Assembly: GCA_030673275.1 (NCBI GenBank) | Contig: DAOVJL010000074.1 | Location: forward strand, 1 to 6,336 | From: Sulfurimonas sp. | GTDB taxonomy: Bacteria; Campylobacterota; Campylobacteria; Campylobacterales; Sulfurimonadaceae | Length of the DNA: 6,336 nucleotides | Direction of reading: 5' to 3' | In this document: positions 1 to 5,759 of the stretch, piece after piece | How the letters are laid out: each line of letters begins with the position of its first letter | Position numbering within the stretch: position 1 is the stretch's first letter | Made by a program: the position numbers and the translations under genes | The notes under the pieces: model-generated | What the model saw: the letters and a program-made list of their open reading frames with translations, nothing else | Databases searched by the model: none | What the model was told of the DNA's origin: nothing

Positions 1-69
1 AAAGGTGCTGAAAAAGAGCCGGTAATTATGATTTTTAATATGCCTGATGATAAAAAAGAAGAAAAATGA
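1..69 (+). CDS. lptA: C-terminal tail of an LptA/OstA-like LPS transport protein (5' end outside window)
   Basis: Only the last 22 codons and a TGA stop at 67-69 are present. The reading frame is open from base 1 and ends with a charged tail (residues PDDKKEEK). The hydrophobic PVIMIFNM stretch just before it looks like the last beta strand of an OstA-fold periplasmic protein. LptA carries lipopolysaccharide across the periplasm as part of the Lpt bridge. The fragment is too short for identification by itself. The assignment rests mainly on its position directly before engB, as I recall for Campylobacter jejuni Cj0649-Cj0650. Its stop overlaps the engB ATG by 4 bp (ATGA), which implies translational coupling. 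The frame is certain to be coding at moderate confidence, and the name is an inference from synteny. Confidence 0.55.
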   Translation, partial: KGAEKEPVIMIFNMPDDKKEEK

Positions 70-683
70 TTGATATAGTTGATGCAAAATTTGTAACTTC
101 TGCACCAAATATAAAAGCAGCGCCGGATACAATAGAGCAGGATGAAATTGTCTTTATGGCTCGCTCTAATGTTGGAAAAAGTTCTCTTTTAAATGCTCTT
201 ACAAATCATAAAGGTTTGGCAAAAGTATCGTCAACACCGGGTAAAACAAGACTTATAAACTATTTTGATGTAACATTTATGGACAGAGAAAATTCTGAAA
301 AAAAATTAGCAAAATTTGTTGATTTACCAGGTTTTGGTTATGCAAAAGTTTCAAAATCTATAAAAAGTGATTGGGAAAAAAACCTAACAGATTATATATC
401 CAAAAGAGCGCAAATAAAGGTATTTATCCATCTTGTGGATTGTAGACACCCTTTTTTAGAAATTGATAAATCAGTAAGTGATTTTTTACTTGAGAATTCT
501 AATGAGAGTCAATATATTTTACAAATATTTACAAAAATTGACAAGCTGAATCAAAAAGAACAGAATGCTCTTAGAAAAGAGTTTCCGCATGCCATAATGG
601 TTTCAAGTTCCAAAAAGAAAGGCTTGCCAAAAGTACTAAAAATAATTTACGATATATTAGAAGAAAATAATGATGAAAATTGA
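66..683 (+). CDS. engB: Ribosome biogenesis GTPase EngB (YsxC/YihA family)
   Basis: This is a 205-residue TRAFAC-class GTPase, the usual length for EngB, which takes part in late assembly of the 50S ribosomal subunit in the cytoplasm. All G motifs are visible in order: G1 P-loop ARSNVGKSS (residues 32-40), G2 region STPGKT (56-61) followed by RLINYF, G3 DLPGFGYAK (86-94), G4 TKID (156-159) and a G5-like VSSSKKKG (179-186). The STPGKT and DLPGFGYAK signatures are specific to EngB among small GTPases. One oddity is that the first P-loop position is Ala32 instead of the consensus Gly. The ATG at 66 overlaps the preceding stop (ATGA), with a weak purine-rich AAGAAG upstream. Its 3' end overlaps the next gene by 14 bp. 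Family identity is secure. Confidence 0.97.
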   Translation: MIDIVDAKFVTSAPNIKAAPDTIEQDEIVFMARSNVGKSSLLNALTNHKGLAKVSSTPGKTRLINYFDVTFMDRENSEKKLAKFVDLPGFGYAKVSKSIKSDWEKNLTDYISKRAQIKVFIHLVDCRHPFLEIDKSVSDFLLENSNESQYILQIFTKIDKLNQKEQNALRKEFPHAIMVSSSKKKGLPKVLKIIYDILEENNDEN

Positions 684-1134
684 ATTAATTAAGGCAACTC
701 TAGCAGACATACCAATGATGCAAGAGTTGGTAGCTCCAGAGGTAGAATCAGGTATCATCCTTATTAGAACTTCTGATGAGATTGCAACAAATATAAGGTC
801 TTATATTCTTGCTAAAGAGGGTAGTGAACTAGTAGGGTTTTGTGCTCTTCACATACATGCCCCTTCTTTGGCAGAGATTAGATCGCTTGTTACAAAAGAG
901 AGTAAGAGAGGCAAAGGCATAGGGGAGAGTTTAATTGCCAAAGCTATGGATGAAGCCAAAATGCTTGGAGTTCAAAAAGTTCTTAGCTTAACTTATAAAC
1001 AATCATTTTTTGAAAAACTTGGATTTGTTGAAATTCCTAAAGAATCACTGCCAGAACATAAAATATGGGCTGACTGTATTAAATGTAAACATTTTCCTAT
1101 ATGCAACGAAGTATCTTTAATAAAAGCTTTATAA
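670..1134 (+). CDS. argA: Short GNAT-type N-acetylglutamate synthase (amino-acid N-acetyltransferase, ArgA type)
   Basis: The 154-residue single-domain GNAT protein probably transfers acetyl from acetyl-CoA to L-glutamate, the first step of arginine synthesis, in the cytoplasm. The acetyl-CoA pyrophosphate loop is RGKGIG (residues 80-85), preceded by the strand EIRSLV (69-74). FFEKLGF (113-119) is the typical GNAT C-terminal core. The tail KESLP...KIWADC..C..FP.C.E (about 124-147, with Cys136, Cys139 and Cys145) matches what I know of stand-alone short NAGS proteins and separates them from general acetyltransferases. It lacks the amino-acid-kinase domain of classical E. coli ArgA, so arginine feedback is not evident from the sequence. 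Two adjacent ATG codons (670 and 673) could start it. Both lie inside the end of engB, so translation is probably coupled. The substrate is inferred from the tail motif. A related acyltransferase is the alternative. Confidence 0.85.
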   Translation: MMKIELIKATLADIPMMQELVAPEVESGIILIRTSDEIATNIRSYILAKEGSELVGFCALHIHAPSLAEIRSLVTKESKRGKGIGESLIAKAMDEAKMLGVQKVLSLTYKQSFFEKLGFVEIPKESLPEHKIWADCIKCKHFPICNEVSLIKAL

Positions 1135-1553
1135 CAACATTTTTTTATGTTGTTATATTTTTCATCTACACAGCATTAAGCGGGATATATCTATTTCTAC
1201 CGCCTCTTTTAGCAGTTTTGTTTATACTATTTGCTAAAGCTCTTAAAAAACAGGATACGCTGTATATTTTTTTAGTGGCTTTTTGCCTTGTTATCTTTGA
1301 ATCTCAAAATGGCTATATGCTTTTTAGTACTATTATATATTTTTCATTAATGTATAAATATATAATGCCAAAAATAGTTCAAAACTCTAGTTGTAGTTCA
1401 TGTATTAAAATAGCAACTGTAATTTTAGTATATGTTGGATTTTTTATATTTAATTCAATTCTATCAAATATATTTTTACTTCCTATGCCAAGCATAAATT
1501 ATTATGTTATCTACTATATAATAATTGAATTTTTAATTGTGAGTCTGTTATGA
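1101..1553 (+). CDS. Small polytopic membrane protein in the MreD position (Cj0651-like)
   Basis: The 150-residue protein is very hydrophobic, with about five or six predicted membrane helices (roughly residues 10-30, 31-46, 52-66, 71-87, 103-127 and 132-150). A short polar loop near 88-102 contains SSCSSC. No catalytic motif is visible. Size, topology and position directly before the PBP2 gene match MreD, the inner-membrane elongasome protein usually encoded upstream of mrdA. Sequence similarity to MreD cannot be asserted by eye, so no symbol is given. A comparable membrane protein lies between engB and pbpC in C. jejuni, from memory. The ATG at 1101 lies 34 bp inside the preceding gene and has no Shine-Dalgarno, so expression probably depends on coupling. 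I found no better in-frame ATG nearby. The TGA stop overlaps the mrdA ATG (ATGA). Confidence 0.8.
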   Translation: MQRSIFNKSFITTFFYVVIFFIYTALSGIYLFLPPLLAVLFILFAKALKKQDTLYIFLVAFCLVIFESQNGYMLFSTIIYFSLMYKYIMPKIVQNSSCSSCIKIATVILVYVGFFIFNSILSNIFLLPMPSINYYVIYYIIIEFLIVSLL

Positions 1554-3331
1554 AAATAAAATTTATTATTTCTATATTTATATCAATTTGGTTAGCACTT
1601 ATAGTAAGAGTATTTTTTCTCTCTGTAGAATCCAACACCTACTATGAAAAGCTTTCTTATAACAATACTATAAAAACTGAAGACATTTCACCGGTAAGAG
1701 GTGAAATAGTTGATATAAAGAATAGACCTATTGCTATTAATAAACTTGGCTTTAAAATACAGTTGGCACCGCATCTCAGGCAGAAAAAAAATATTGATAT
1801 ATTTAATACTGAAATTGACATGTTATTAAAGCTATTGCCAAAGCTAAATAGAAAAAAGATTATAAAAAATTATAAAAAAGCTGATTCATATTATAATCAT
1901 AACTATATTGATATAGTTGATTTTGTTTCATACGAGGAGATAATGCCGGTATATTCGCTCCTGAATTTAAGAGAAAAAATTAATATTGTTTCATCTCCTA
2001 AAAGATATTATCCATATGAAGATGTTGGGGCACATGTTATTGGTTATGTATCTCGTGCAAATAAAAAAGACATTGAAAAAGATAAACTTCTAGGGCTTAT
2101 AGGCTATACCGGTAAAACAGGTATTGAAAAATACTATAATACCTATTTGCAGGGACTTCCGGGAAAAAGAGAGATAAAGGTTAATGCAAATAATCAGGAG
2201 ATAGAAGAGTTATCCAATGTTCAAGCCATAGAAGATAGAAAGTTAACTCTAAATATTGATATAGAGCTTCAAAAGTATATATCATCCCTGTTTAAGAAGA
2301 AATCAGGTGCAGTTATTGTTATGGGAGTGGATGGAGCTGTTCTTGCTGCTAACAGTTTCCCTCAATATGATTTAAATACTTTTGTCTCCGGTATATCTTA
2401 TGATACATGGAACGAACTTTCCAATTCTCTAGAAAAGCCATTTACAAATAAACTGATACATGGTCTTTATCCTCCAGGTTCTACAATAAAAACAGGATTA
2501 GGTCTCATATACAGCACAGAATTCAGTCCGTACAAAAGTGTTGACTGTCGTTCATCAATGCCACTTGGTAAAAGGGTGTTTAGATGCTGGAAGAAAAAAG
2601 GACACAGACTAACAAATCTTAAAAAGGCCATAAGAGAGAGTTGTGATGACTATTTCTACAAAGGTAGTATTCAAGTTGGAATAAAGAAGATGAGTGAAGG
2701 ACTGATTAGATACGGTCTAGGTAAAAAAACTGGGGTTGACCTGCCAAACGAGTTTATTGGTACGGTTCCATCTCGTGCTTGGAAAAGAAAAAAATATAAT
2801 CAACCGTGGTATATTGGTGAGACAGTAAATACATCAATAGGTCAGGGTGATTTTCTGGTTACTCCTATGCAAATAGCTCAATTTACGGCTCTTATGGCAA
2901 CAGGTAAGCTTCCTAAGCCATCTTTTGCAAAAAGTGTAGGTGATGCAAAAGTTGAAGCCATTACACAAGATGTATTTACAGAAGAGGAATTAAAAAAACT
3001 ACCTCTTATACAAAAGGCTATGTACGAAGTTTGTAATTATCCTAGAGGAACAGCAACAAGATATTTAAGTTCAAAAGTTAAAATAGCCGGTAAAACAGGA
3101 ACGGCACAGGTTATAGGTATTCTACAAGACACTAAAGATAGAGTTTTAGAGCATGAGATGGAGTATTATACTCGTTCCCATGCTTGGTTTACAAGCTACG
3201 GACCATATAAAAATCCTCAATATGTTGTTTCTGTTTTGGTTGAGCATGGTGGACATGGTGGTGCAGCAGCAGGTAAGATAGTTTCAAAAATATATAATAA
3301 GCTCTTAGAGTTTAAATATATTAAGAAGTAG
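1550..3331 (+). CDS. mrdA: Penicillin-binding protein 2, peptidoglycan DD-transpeptidase of cell elongation
   Basis: The 593-residue class B PBP cross-links peptidoglycan during rod elongation together with RodA, facing the periplasm. An N-terminal signal anchor spans about residues 4-24. The dimerisation/pedestal domain opens with SPVRGEIVDIKNRPIA (47-62) and includes RYYPYEDVGAHVIGYV (152-167). The transpeptidase domain covers roughly 235-590. The active-site triad is complete: STIK (Ser311 nucleophile, Lys314), SCD (364-366) and KTGTAQ (515-520). GQGDFLVTPMQ (431-441) is a further family signature. Cys333, Cys346, His352 and Cys365 have spacing like the zinc ligands described for E. coli PBP2. 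Length and motifs fit MrdA rather than FtsI, and no PASTA domains follow. Translation is coupled by ATGA to the membrane protein upstream. It is the last gene before a terminator hairpin. Confidence 0.96.
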   Translation: MKIKFIISIFISIWLALIVRVFFLSVESNTYYEKLSYNNTIKTEDISPVRGEIVDIKNRPIAINKLGFKIQLAPHLRQKKNIDIFNTEIDMLLKLLPKLNRKKIIKNYKKADSYYNHNYIDIVDFVSYEEIMPVYSLLNLREKINIVSSPKRYYPYEDVGAHVIGYVSRANKKDIEKDKLLGLIGYTGKTGIEKYYNTYLQGLPGKREIKVNANNQEIEELSNVQAIEDRKLTLNIDIELQKYISSLFKKKSGAVIVMGVDGAVLAANSFPQYDLNTFVSGISYDTWNELSNSLEKPFTNKLIHGLYPPGSTIKTGLGLIYSTEFSPYKSVDCRSSMPLGKRVFRCWKKKGHRLTNLKKAIRESCDDYFYKGSIQVGIKKMSEGLIRYGLGKKTGVDLPNEFIGTVPSRAWKRKKYNQPWYIGETVNTSIGQGDFLVTPMQIAQFTALMATGKLPKPSFAKSVGDAKVEAITQDVFTEEELKKLPLIQKAMYEVCNYPRGTATRYLSSKVKIAGKTGTAQVIGILQDTKDRVLEHEMEYYTRSHAWFTSYGPYKNPQYVVSVLVEHGGHGGAAAGKIVSKIYNKLLEFKYIKK

Positions 3332-3367
3332 TTTAAAACATATATATTTTATAAAGAGTTTTCTAAA

Positions 3368-3396
3368 GAAACTCAGCTCTTAGAGAACTGAGTTTT
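3368..3396. terminator. Bidirectional hairpin terminator between mrdA and the antiporter gene
   Basis: The arms AAACTCAG (3369-3376) and CTGAGTTT (3388-3395) are perfect complements, with a G-U pair added at 3368/3396 and an 11-nt loop. On the plus strand the right arm runs into four T, which suits the end of the envelope operon. On the minus strand the left arm gives TTTCTTT, a weaker U-tract. The antiporter stop codon (3380-3382) sits in the loop, so the right arm is within that gene's coding sequence. A second, mutually exclusive stem (3356-3361 with 3369-3374) shares the left arm. Confidence 0.7.
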
Positions 3397-4309
3397 GTAT
3401 AAAAAGAGCTAAAATTGTAAGTAAAAATATTGCTCCAGCTTTGTTATAAAGCTTATTTGCAAGAATAAACAGAAGAGTTGCAGAAGCTGCTACCATAATA
3501 AGCAGATCAAACTTTGTAGAGATAAGATCTATGGTTAACGGATTAACAAGTGATGCTGCTCCTAGTACCATAGAGAAGTTTGCAACATTGGAGCCGATAA
3601 TATTACCTATACTCATCTCAGCATTGCCTTTTTTTACAGCAACTAAAGAAACAACAAGTTCAGGTAGTGATGTTCCAAGTGAGATAAGGAATATACCGAT
3701 AATCCACTCACTAATACCAAAATCTCTGGCTATATTTGCTCCACTGTCAATAACAAAGTTTGCACCGCCTATTGTCAGTACAAAACCTATACCTAAAAGC
3801 AGAGCTGTTTTAGACCAATTGAATTTCTCTTTAGATAAACTTTCATCTATTTCACCCTCTAAATCCTCTTTGGAATCAGTGAATAGGAAAAGAATGTAAG
3901 AAACCATTACTAATAGATATAGAGCACCGTCTATTCTACTTATCACACCATCTTGAATCATTATGAAGAATAGAACGACAGGTATAATAACCCATGCACT
4001 GTCCAGAGCAAATAAATTTCTTTTAGGGTTCATTTTTTTAGCTATTAAAAATACAATACCAAGAACCAATGTAATGTTAAATATAACACTACCGACAACA
4101 TTGGCAACTGCCATATCACTTTTACCGGCTGATGATGCCATCATAGAAGCTGCCATCTCAGGCAATGAAGTGCCAAATGCTATAAGCGTAGCACCGATTA
4201 CAAAGTGAGAGATATTAAAGTGAAGAGCAATTCTTTCAGACTCTTTAATAATAAAATCTGCTCCATAAATAAGTGCTGCCATTGCAGCTATAAAAATTAT
4301 AAAATCCAC
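3380..4309 (-). CDS. Calcium/sodium antiporter of the CaCA superfamily (YrbG-like)
   Basis: The 309-residue integral membrane protein with about ten helices very likely exchanges Na+ (or H+) for Ca2+ across the inner membrane. It shows the internal duplication typical of the family. The alpha-1 repeat has IGATLIAFGTSLPE (residues 38-51) and NVVGSVIFN (70-78). The alpha-2 repeat has IGIFLISLGTSLPE (204-217) and NIIGSNVAN (236-244). The glutamates Glu51 and Glu217 of the two GTSLPE motifs are the expected ion ligands. A hydrophilic acidic loop (about 145-165) separates the halves. The start is GTG at 4307-4309, supported by a GAGGA Shine-Dalgarno six bases upstream. This start overlaps the ybeY stop by one base (TAGTG), so the two genes are co-transcribed and coupled. 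Length is normal for the short bacterial members. Ion specificity is inferred from the family. Confidence 0.93.
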   Translation of the reverse strand: MDFIIFIAAMAALIYGADFIIKESERIALHFNISHFVIGATLIAFGTSLPEMAASMMASSAGKSDMAVANVVGSVIFNITLVLGIVFLIAKKMNPKRNLFALDSAWVIIPVVLFFIMIQDGVISRIDGALYLLVMVSYILFLFTDSKEDLEGEIDESLSKEKFNWSKTALLLGIGFVLTIGGANFVIDSGANIARDFGISEWIIGIFLISLGTSLPELVVSLVAVKKGNAEMSIGNIIGSNVANFSMVLGAASLVNPLTIDLISTKFDLLIMVAASATLLFILANKLYNKAGAIFLLTILALFIQNSVL

Positions 4310-4731
4310 TATTGTTCCTCTGTTCTTACTATTAAACTTTTCGGTAGGTTAAATTTTTCGATAAGCTCTAGCTCTTTTTCTCTCATTTGACCATTGTCGA
4401 TTTCATGATCATAGCCTAAAAGGTGCAGCAAACCATGTATAAAAAGTAATGCAAGTTCATCGCTCTGTTTATGTTTTAACTCTTTTGCTTTATTTTCTAC
4501 ATGTGAAGATGAGATAACAATGCTTCCAAGAGGACTCATAGGCATATCTTCATATGGAAAACTAAGTACATCTGTATCTTTATCTATATTTCTATGCGCT
4601 TTGTTTATTTCTTTTATCTCTGCATTATCTGTAATGATTAACTCAATCTCTTTTTCTGTCAGGGCTTGAGCTATTGCTTCTAGTGCATTGACATCAAGAT
4701 TTAATGAAGTTCTGTTATCTAATTCAATCAT
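4309..4731 (-). CDS. ybeY: Endoribonuclease YbeY (16S rRNA maturation, ribosome quality control)
   Basis: The 140-residue single-domain zinc enzyme belongs to UPF0054. The defining H3XH5XYXH-type zinc motif is present as HGLLHLLGYDH (residues 99-109, ligands His99, His103 and His109). The upstream signature NKAHRNIDKDTDVLSFPY (43-60) and the strand GSIVIS (69-74) also fit. YbeY acts in processing the 3' end of 16S rRNA and in 70S quality control. The length is close to the family norm. The ATG at 4731 has no Shine-Dalgarno but sits about 8 bases after a perfect TATAAT, so a leaderless transcript is possible. No other Met occurs before residue 63, which would remove conserved sequence, so this start is favoured. 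The next gene overlaps its TAG stop by one base. Confidence 0.96.
   Translation of the reverse strand: MIELDNRTSLNLDVNALEAIAQALTEKEIELIITDNAEIKEINKAHRNIDKDTDVLSFPYEDMPMSPLGSIVISSSHVENKAKELKHKQSDELALLFIHGLLHLLGYDHEIDNGQMREKELELIEKFNLPKSLIVRTEEQ
4314..4320 (-). promoter_or_regulatory. Ribosome binding site deciding the GTG start of the antiporter
   Basis: On the minus strand GAGGAAC lies inside the last codons of ybeY, with its GAGGA core six bases before the GTG at 4309-4307. This supports the GTG over the next in-frame ATG at codon 10. Confidence 0.65.
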
Positions 4732-4738
4732 AAGCAGG

Positions 4739-4744
4739 ATTATA
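4739..4744 (-). promoter_or_regulatory. Candidate -10 box for the ybeY-antiporter operon
   Basis: A perfect TATAAT reads on the minus strand, with 7 bases between it and the ybeY ATG. No good -35 hexamer is visible 16-18 bases upstream, which is common for sigma-70 promoters in Campylobacterota. Predicted initiation would fall on or next to the start codon. In an AT-rich genome a chance match is possible. Confidence 0.45.
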
Positions 4745-4768
4745 CCTAAAGAGGCTTATTGTTTGTAG

Positions 4769-4792
4769 AAACACATGTAAAAACATGTGTTT
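4769..4792. repeat. Inverted repeat between the small gene and ybeY (possible weak terminator or operator)
   Basis: The arms AAACACATGT (4769-4778) and ACATGTGTTT (4783-4792) are perfect 10-bp complements around an AAAA loop. The repeat follows the minus-strand small gene by about 22 bases, so it may end that transcript, but only TTTCT follows on that strand. The plus-strand side has the better T-run, yet no plus-strand gene ends there. The ACATGT core occurs twice, one helical turn apart, just upstream of the putative ybeY promoter. An operator role therefore cannot be excluded. Confidence 0.5.
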
Positions 4793-4813
4793 TTGAGTAA
4801 GTTTAGATGAAAA

Positions 4814-5002
4814 CTAACTAAGAAGATCTATGCTGTTACCAACACCGGTTTTTTGTGCTGTGTTAATCTCCTGCATATCTTTAGACTGCTTCTCTAGTCC
4901 TTCGAGGACCTTTAACACTTGTTGTTCCTGCACTTCCATAGCTTTTTTCATTGGATCTTTTCCAGTTTCTGCTGGAGCACTCGTTGAAGATGATACATCC
5001 AT
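4814..5002 (-). CDS. Small hypothetical protein resembling the YjfB 'putative motility protein' family
   Basis: The 62-residue hydrophilic protein has no signal peptide or membrane segment. The N-terminus is Ser/Thr/Ala-rich and begins MDV. A central amphipathic helix (about residues 17-45, including MKKAMEVQEQQVLKVLEGLE) could form a coiled coil. The tail is GVGNSIDLLS. The overall plan (MD- start, helix with QxxVLKxxLxxxxxQ, G-N-x-I-D end) resembles the short YjfB family known in Bacillus and others as 'putative motility protein'. I rate that similarity as suggestive only. That it is a real gene is well supported by the AAAGGAG ribosome binding site five bases from the ATG and a TATAAT further upstream. 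It is divergent from queC. An unrelated plus-strand frame across the same region has no such signals. Function is unknown. Confidence 0.78.
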   Translation of the reverse strand: MDVSSSTSAPAETGKDPMKKAMEVQEQQVLKVLEGLEKQSKDMQEINTAQKTGVGNSIDLLS

Positions 5003-5007
5003 AATAA

Positions 5008-5014
5008 CTCCTTT
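5008..5014 (-). promoter_or_regulatory. Strong Shine-Dalgarno of the small gene
   Basis: AAAGGAG reads on the minus strand, five bases before the ATG at 5002. It is the best Shine-Dalgarno in the window and the main evidence that this short frame is translated. Confidence 0.8.
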
Positions 5015-5029
5015 AATTGCTTATGTACT

Positions 5030-5035
5030 ATTATA
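5030..5035 (-). promoter_or_regulatory. Candidate -10 box for the small gene
   Basis: A perfect TATAAT on the minus strand predicts a start of transcription near 5023 and a leader of about 20 nt that holds the Shine-Dalgarno. TTGAAA (5052-5047) lies upstream but only 11 bases away, too close to be its -35. No sigma-28 or sigma-54 flagellar promoter motif was seen. Confidence 0.5.
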
Positions 5036-5069
5036 TTAGTTGTTTGTTTCAATAAAGATTAAAATTTTA

Positions 5070-5078
5070 TGTTAAAAT
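5070..5078 (+). promoter_or_regulatory. Candidate extended -10 box for queC
   Basis: TGTTAAAAT is an extended -10 (TGn followed by TAAAAT) ending six bases before the queC ATG, so initiation at or near the A of the start codon is predicted. A second TAAAAT at 5060-5065 would give a leader of about 13 nt instead. Neither option supplies a Shine-Dalgarno. No preQ1 riboswitch fits in this 82-bp divergent intergenic region. Confidence 0.4.
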
Positions 5079-5084
5079 CCTTTT

Positions 5085-5759
5085 ATGATTCTAACAAATA
5101 AAAAAGCTGTCTGCATCATGAGTGGCGGTATGGACTCAACGCTTAGTGCTTATCTGATGAAAAATGATGGTTATGAAATAATAGCTGTACATTTTAATTA
5201 TGACCAAAGAACACAAACAAAAGAGTTGTCTTGCTTCAACAATATCTGCGATGAATTAAATGTTATTGGTAAATATATTTTAGATTTAGATTTTTTCAAA
5301 CAACTTGGCGCATCAGCTTTAACAGATAAAAGCATAGAGGTTCCAACTGGCGGAATAGAAGAGGGCGTGCCAGTAACCTATGTGCCGTTTAGAAATGGCA
5401 TATTTTTAAGTATGGCAGCGGCTATTGCAGAAAAAGAGGATGCGCAAGTTATTAGCATTGGCGTTGTTGAAGAGGATAGCAGCGGTTATCCTGATTGTAG
5501 AGAATCTTATATCCAAAGTATGCAGCAAAGTATAAACCTTGGTACAAAAGATGATACAAATATAGAAATTTACATGCCTCTAGTTAACCTAAAAAAATCT
5601 CAAATTGTAAAAAAATCTCTTGAGCTAGAAGTTCCACTCTCTCTTACTTGGAGTTGTTATAAGAATGAAGATAAGGCTTGCGGAGTTTGTGATAGCTGTC
5701 GTTTAAGACTTAATGGATTTAAAATAGCCGGAGTTAAAGATCCAATCAACTATAAATGA
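5085..5759 (+). CDS. queC: 7-cyano-7-deazaguanine (preQ0) synthase QueC
   Basis: The 224-residue cytoplasmic enzyme converts 7-carboxy-7-deazaguanine to preQ0 using ATP and ammonia, in the queuosine tRNA-modification pathway. The PP-loop ATP pyrophosphatase motif is SGGMDS (residues 13-18), followed by [13 protein letters not shown] (36-48). VPFRN (100-104) and GYPDCRESY (134-142) are QueC signatures. The zinc site is formed by Cys191, Cys199, Cys202 and Cys205. Length is normal. The start at 5085 is forced, because the first beta strand and SGGMDS begin within ten residues and no upstream in-frame alternative was found. It has no Shine-Dalgarno. It diverges from the small gene, and its stop overlaps an ATG that appears to be the remnant or displaced start of the next gene. 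No other queuosine genes are in the window. Confidence 0.97.
   Translation: MILTNKKAVCIMSGGMDSTLSAYLMKNDGYEIIAVHFNYDQRTQTKELSCFNNICDELNVIGKYILDLDFFKQLGASALTDKSIEVPTGGIEEGVPVTYVPFRNGIFLSMAAAIAEKEDAQVISIGVVEEDSSGYPDCRESYIQSMQQSINLGTKDDTNIEIYMPLVNLKKSQIVKKSLELEVPLSLTWSCYKNEDKACGVCDSCRLRLNGFKIAGVKDPINYK

Noticed and set aside
69..1925. Repeated ATTGATATAGTTGAT in engB and mrdA
   Set aside because: Both copies encode Ile-Asp-Ile-Val-Asp in unrelated proteins and reflect AT-rich codon use rather than a repeat element.
3300..3385. An 11-bp direct repeat AGCTCTTAGAG at 3300 and 3375
   Set aside because: One copy is within PBP2 codons and the other in the terminator loop. At this length and base composition it is most likely chance.
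3531..4390. Three plus-strand open frames (3531-3899, 3963-4208, 4205-4390)
   Set aside because: They lie antisense to the well-supported antiporter and ybeY genes, show no family motif and have no ribosome binding sites.
4830..5039. Plus-strand frame of 69 codons with Cys-rich translation
   Set aside because: It is antisense to the small minus-strand gene, which has a strong Shine-Dalgarno and a -10 box; the plus frame has neither.
5003..5084. preQ1 riboswitch upstream of queC
   Set aside because: The region is only 82 bp, very AT-rich, and lacks a recognisable preQ1 aptamer hairpin and C-rich/A-rich tail. Its features are explained by divergent promoters.
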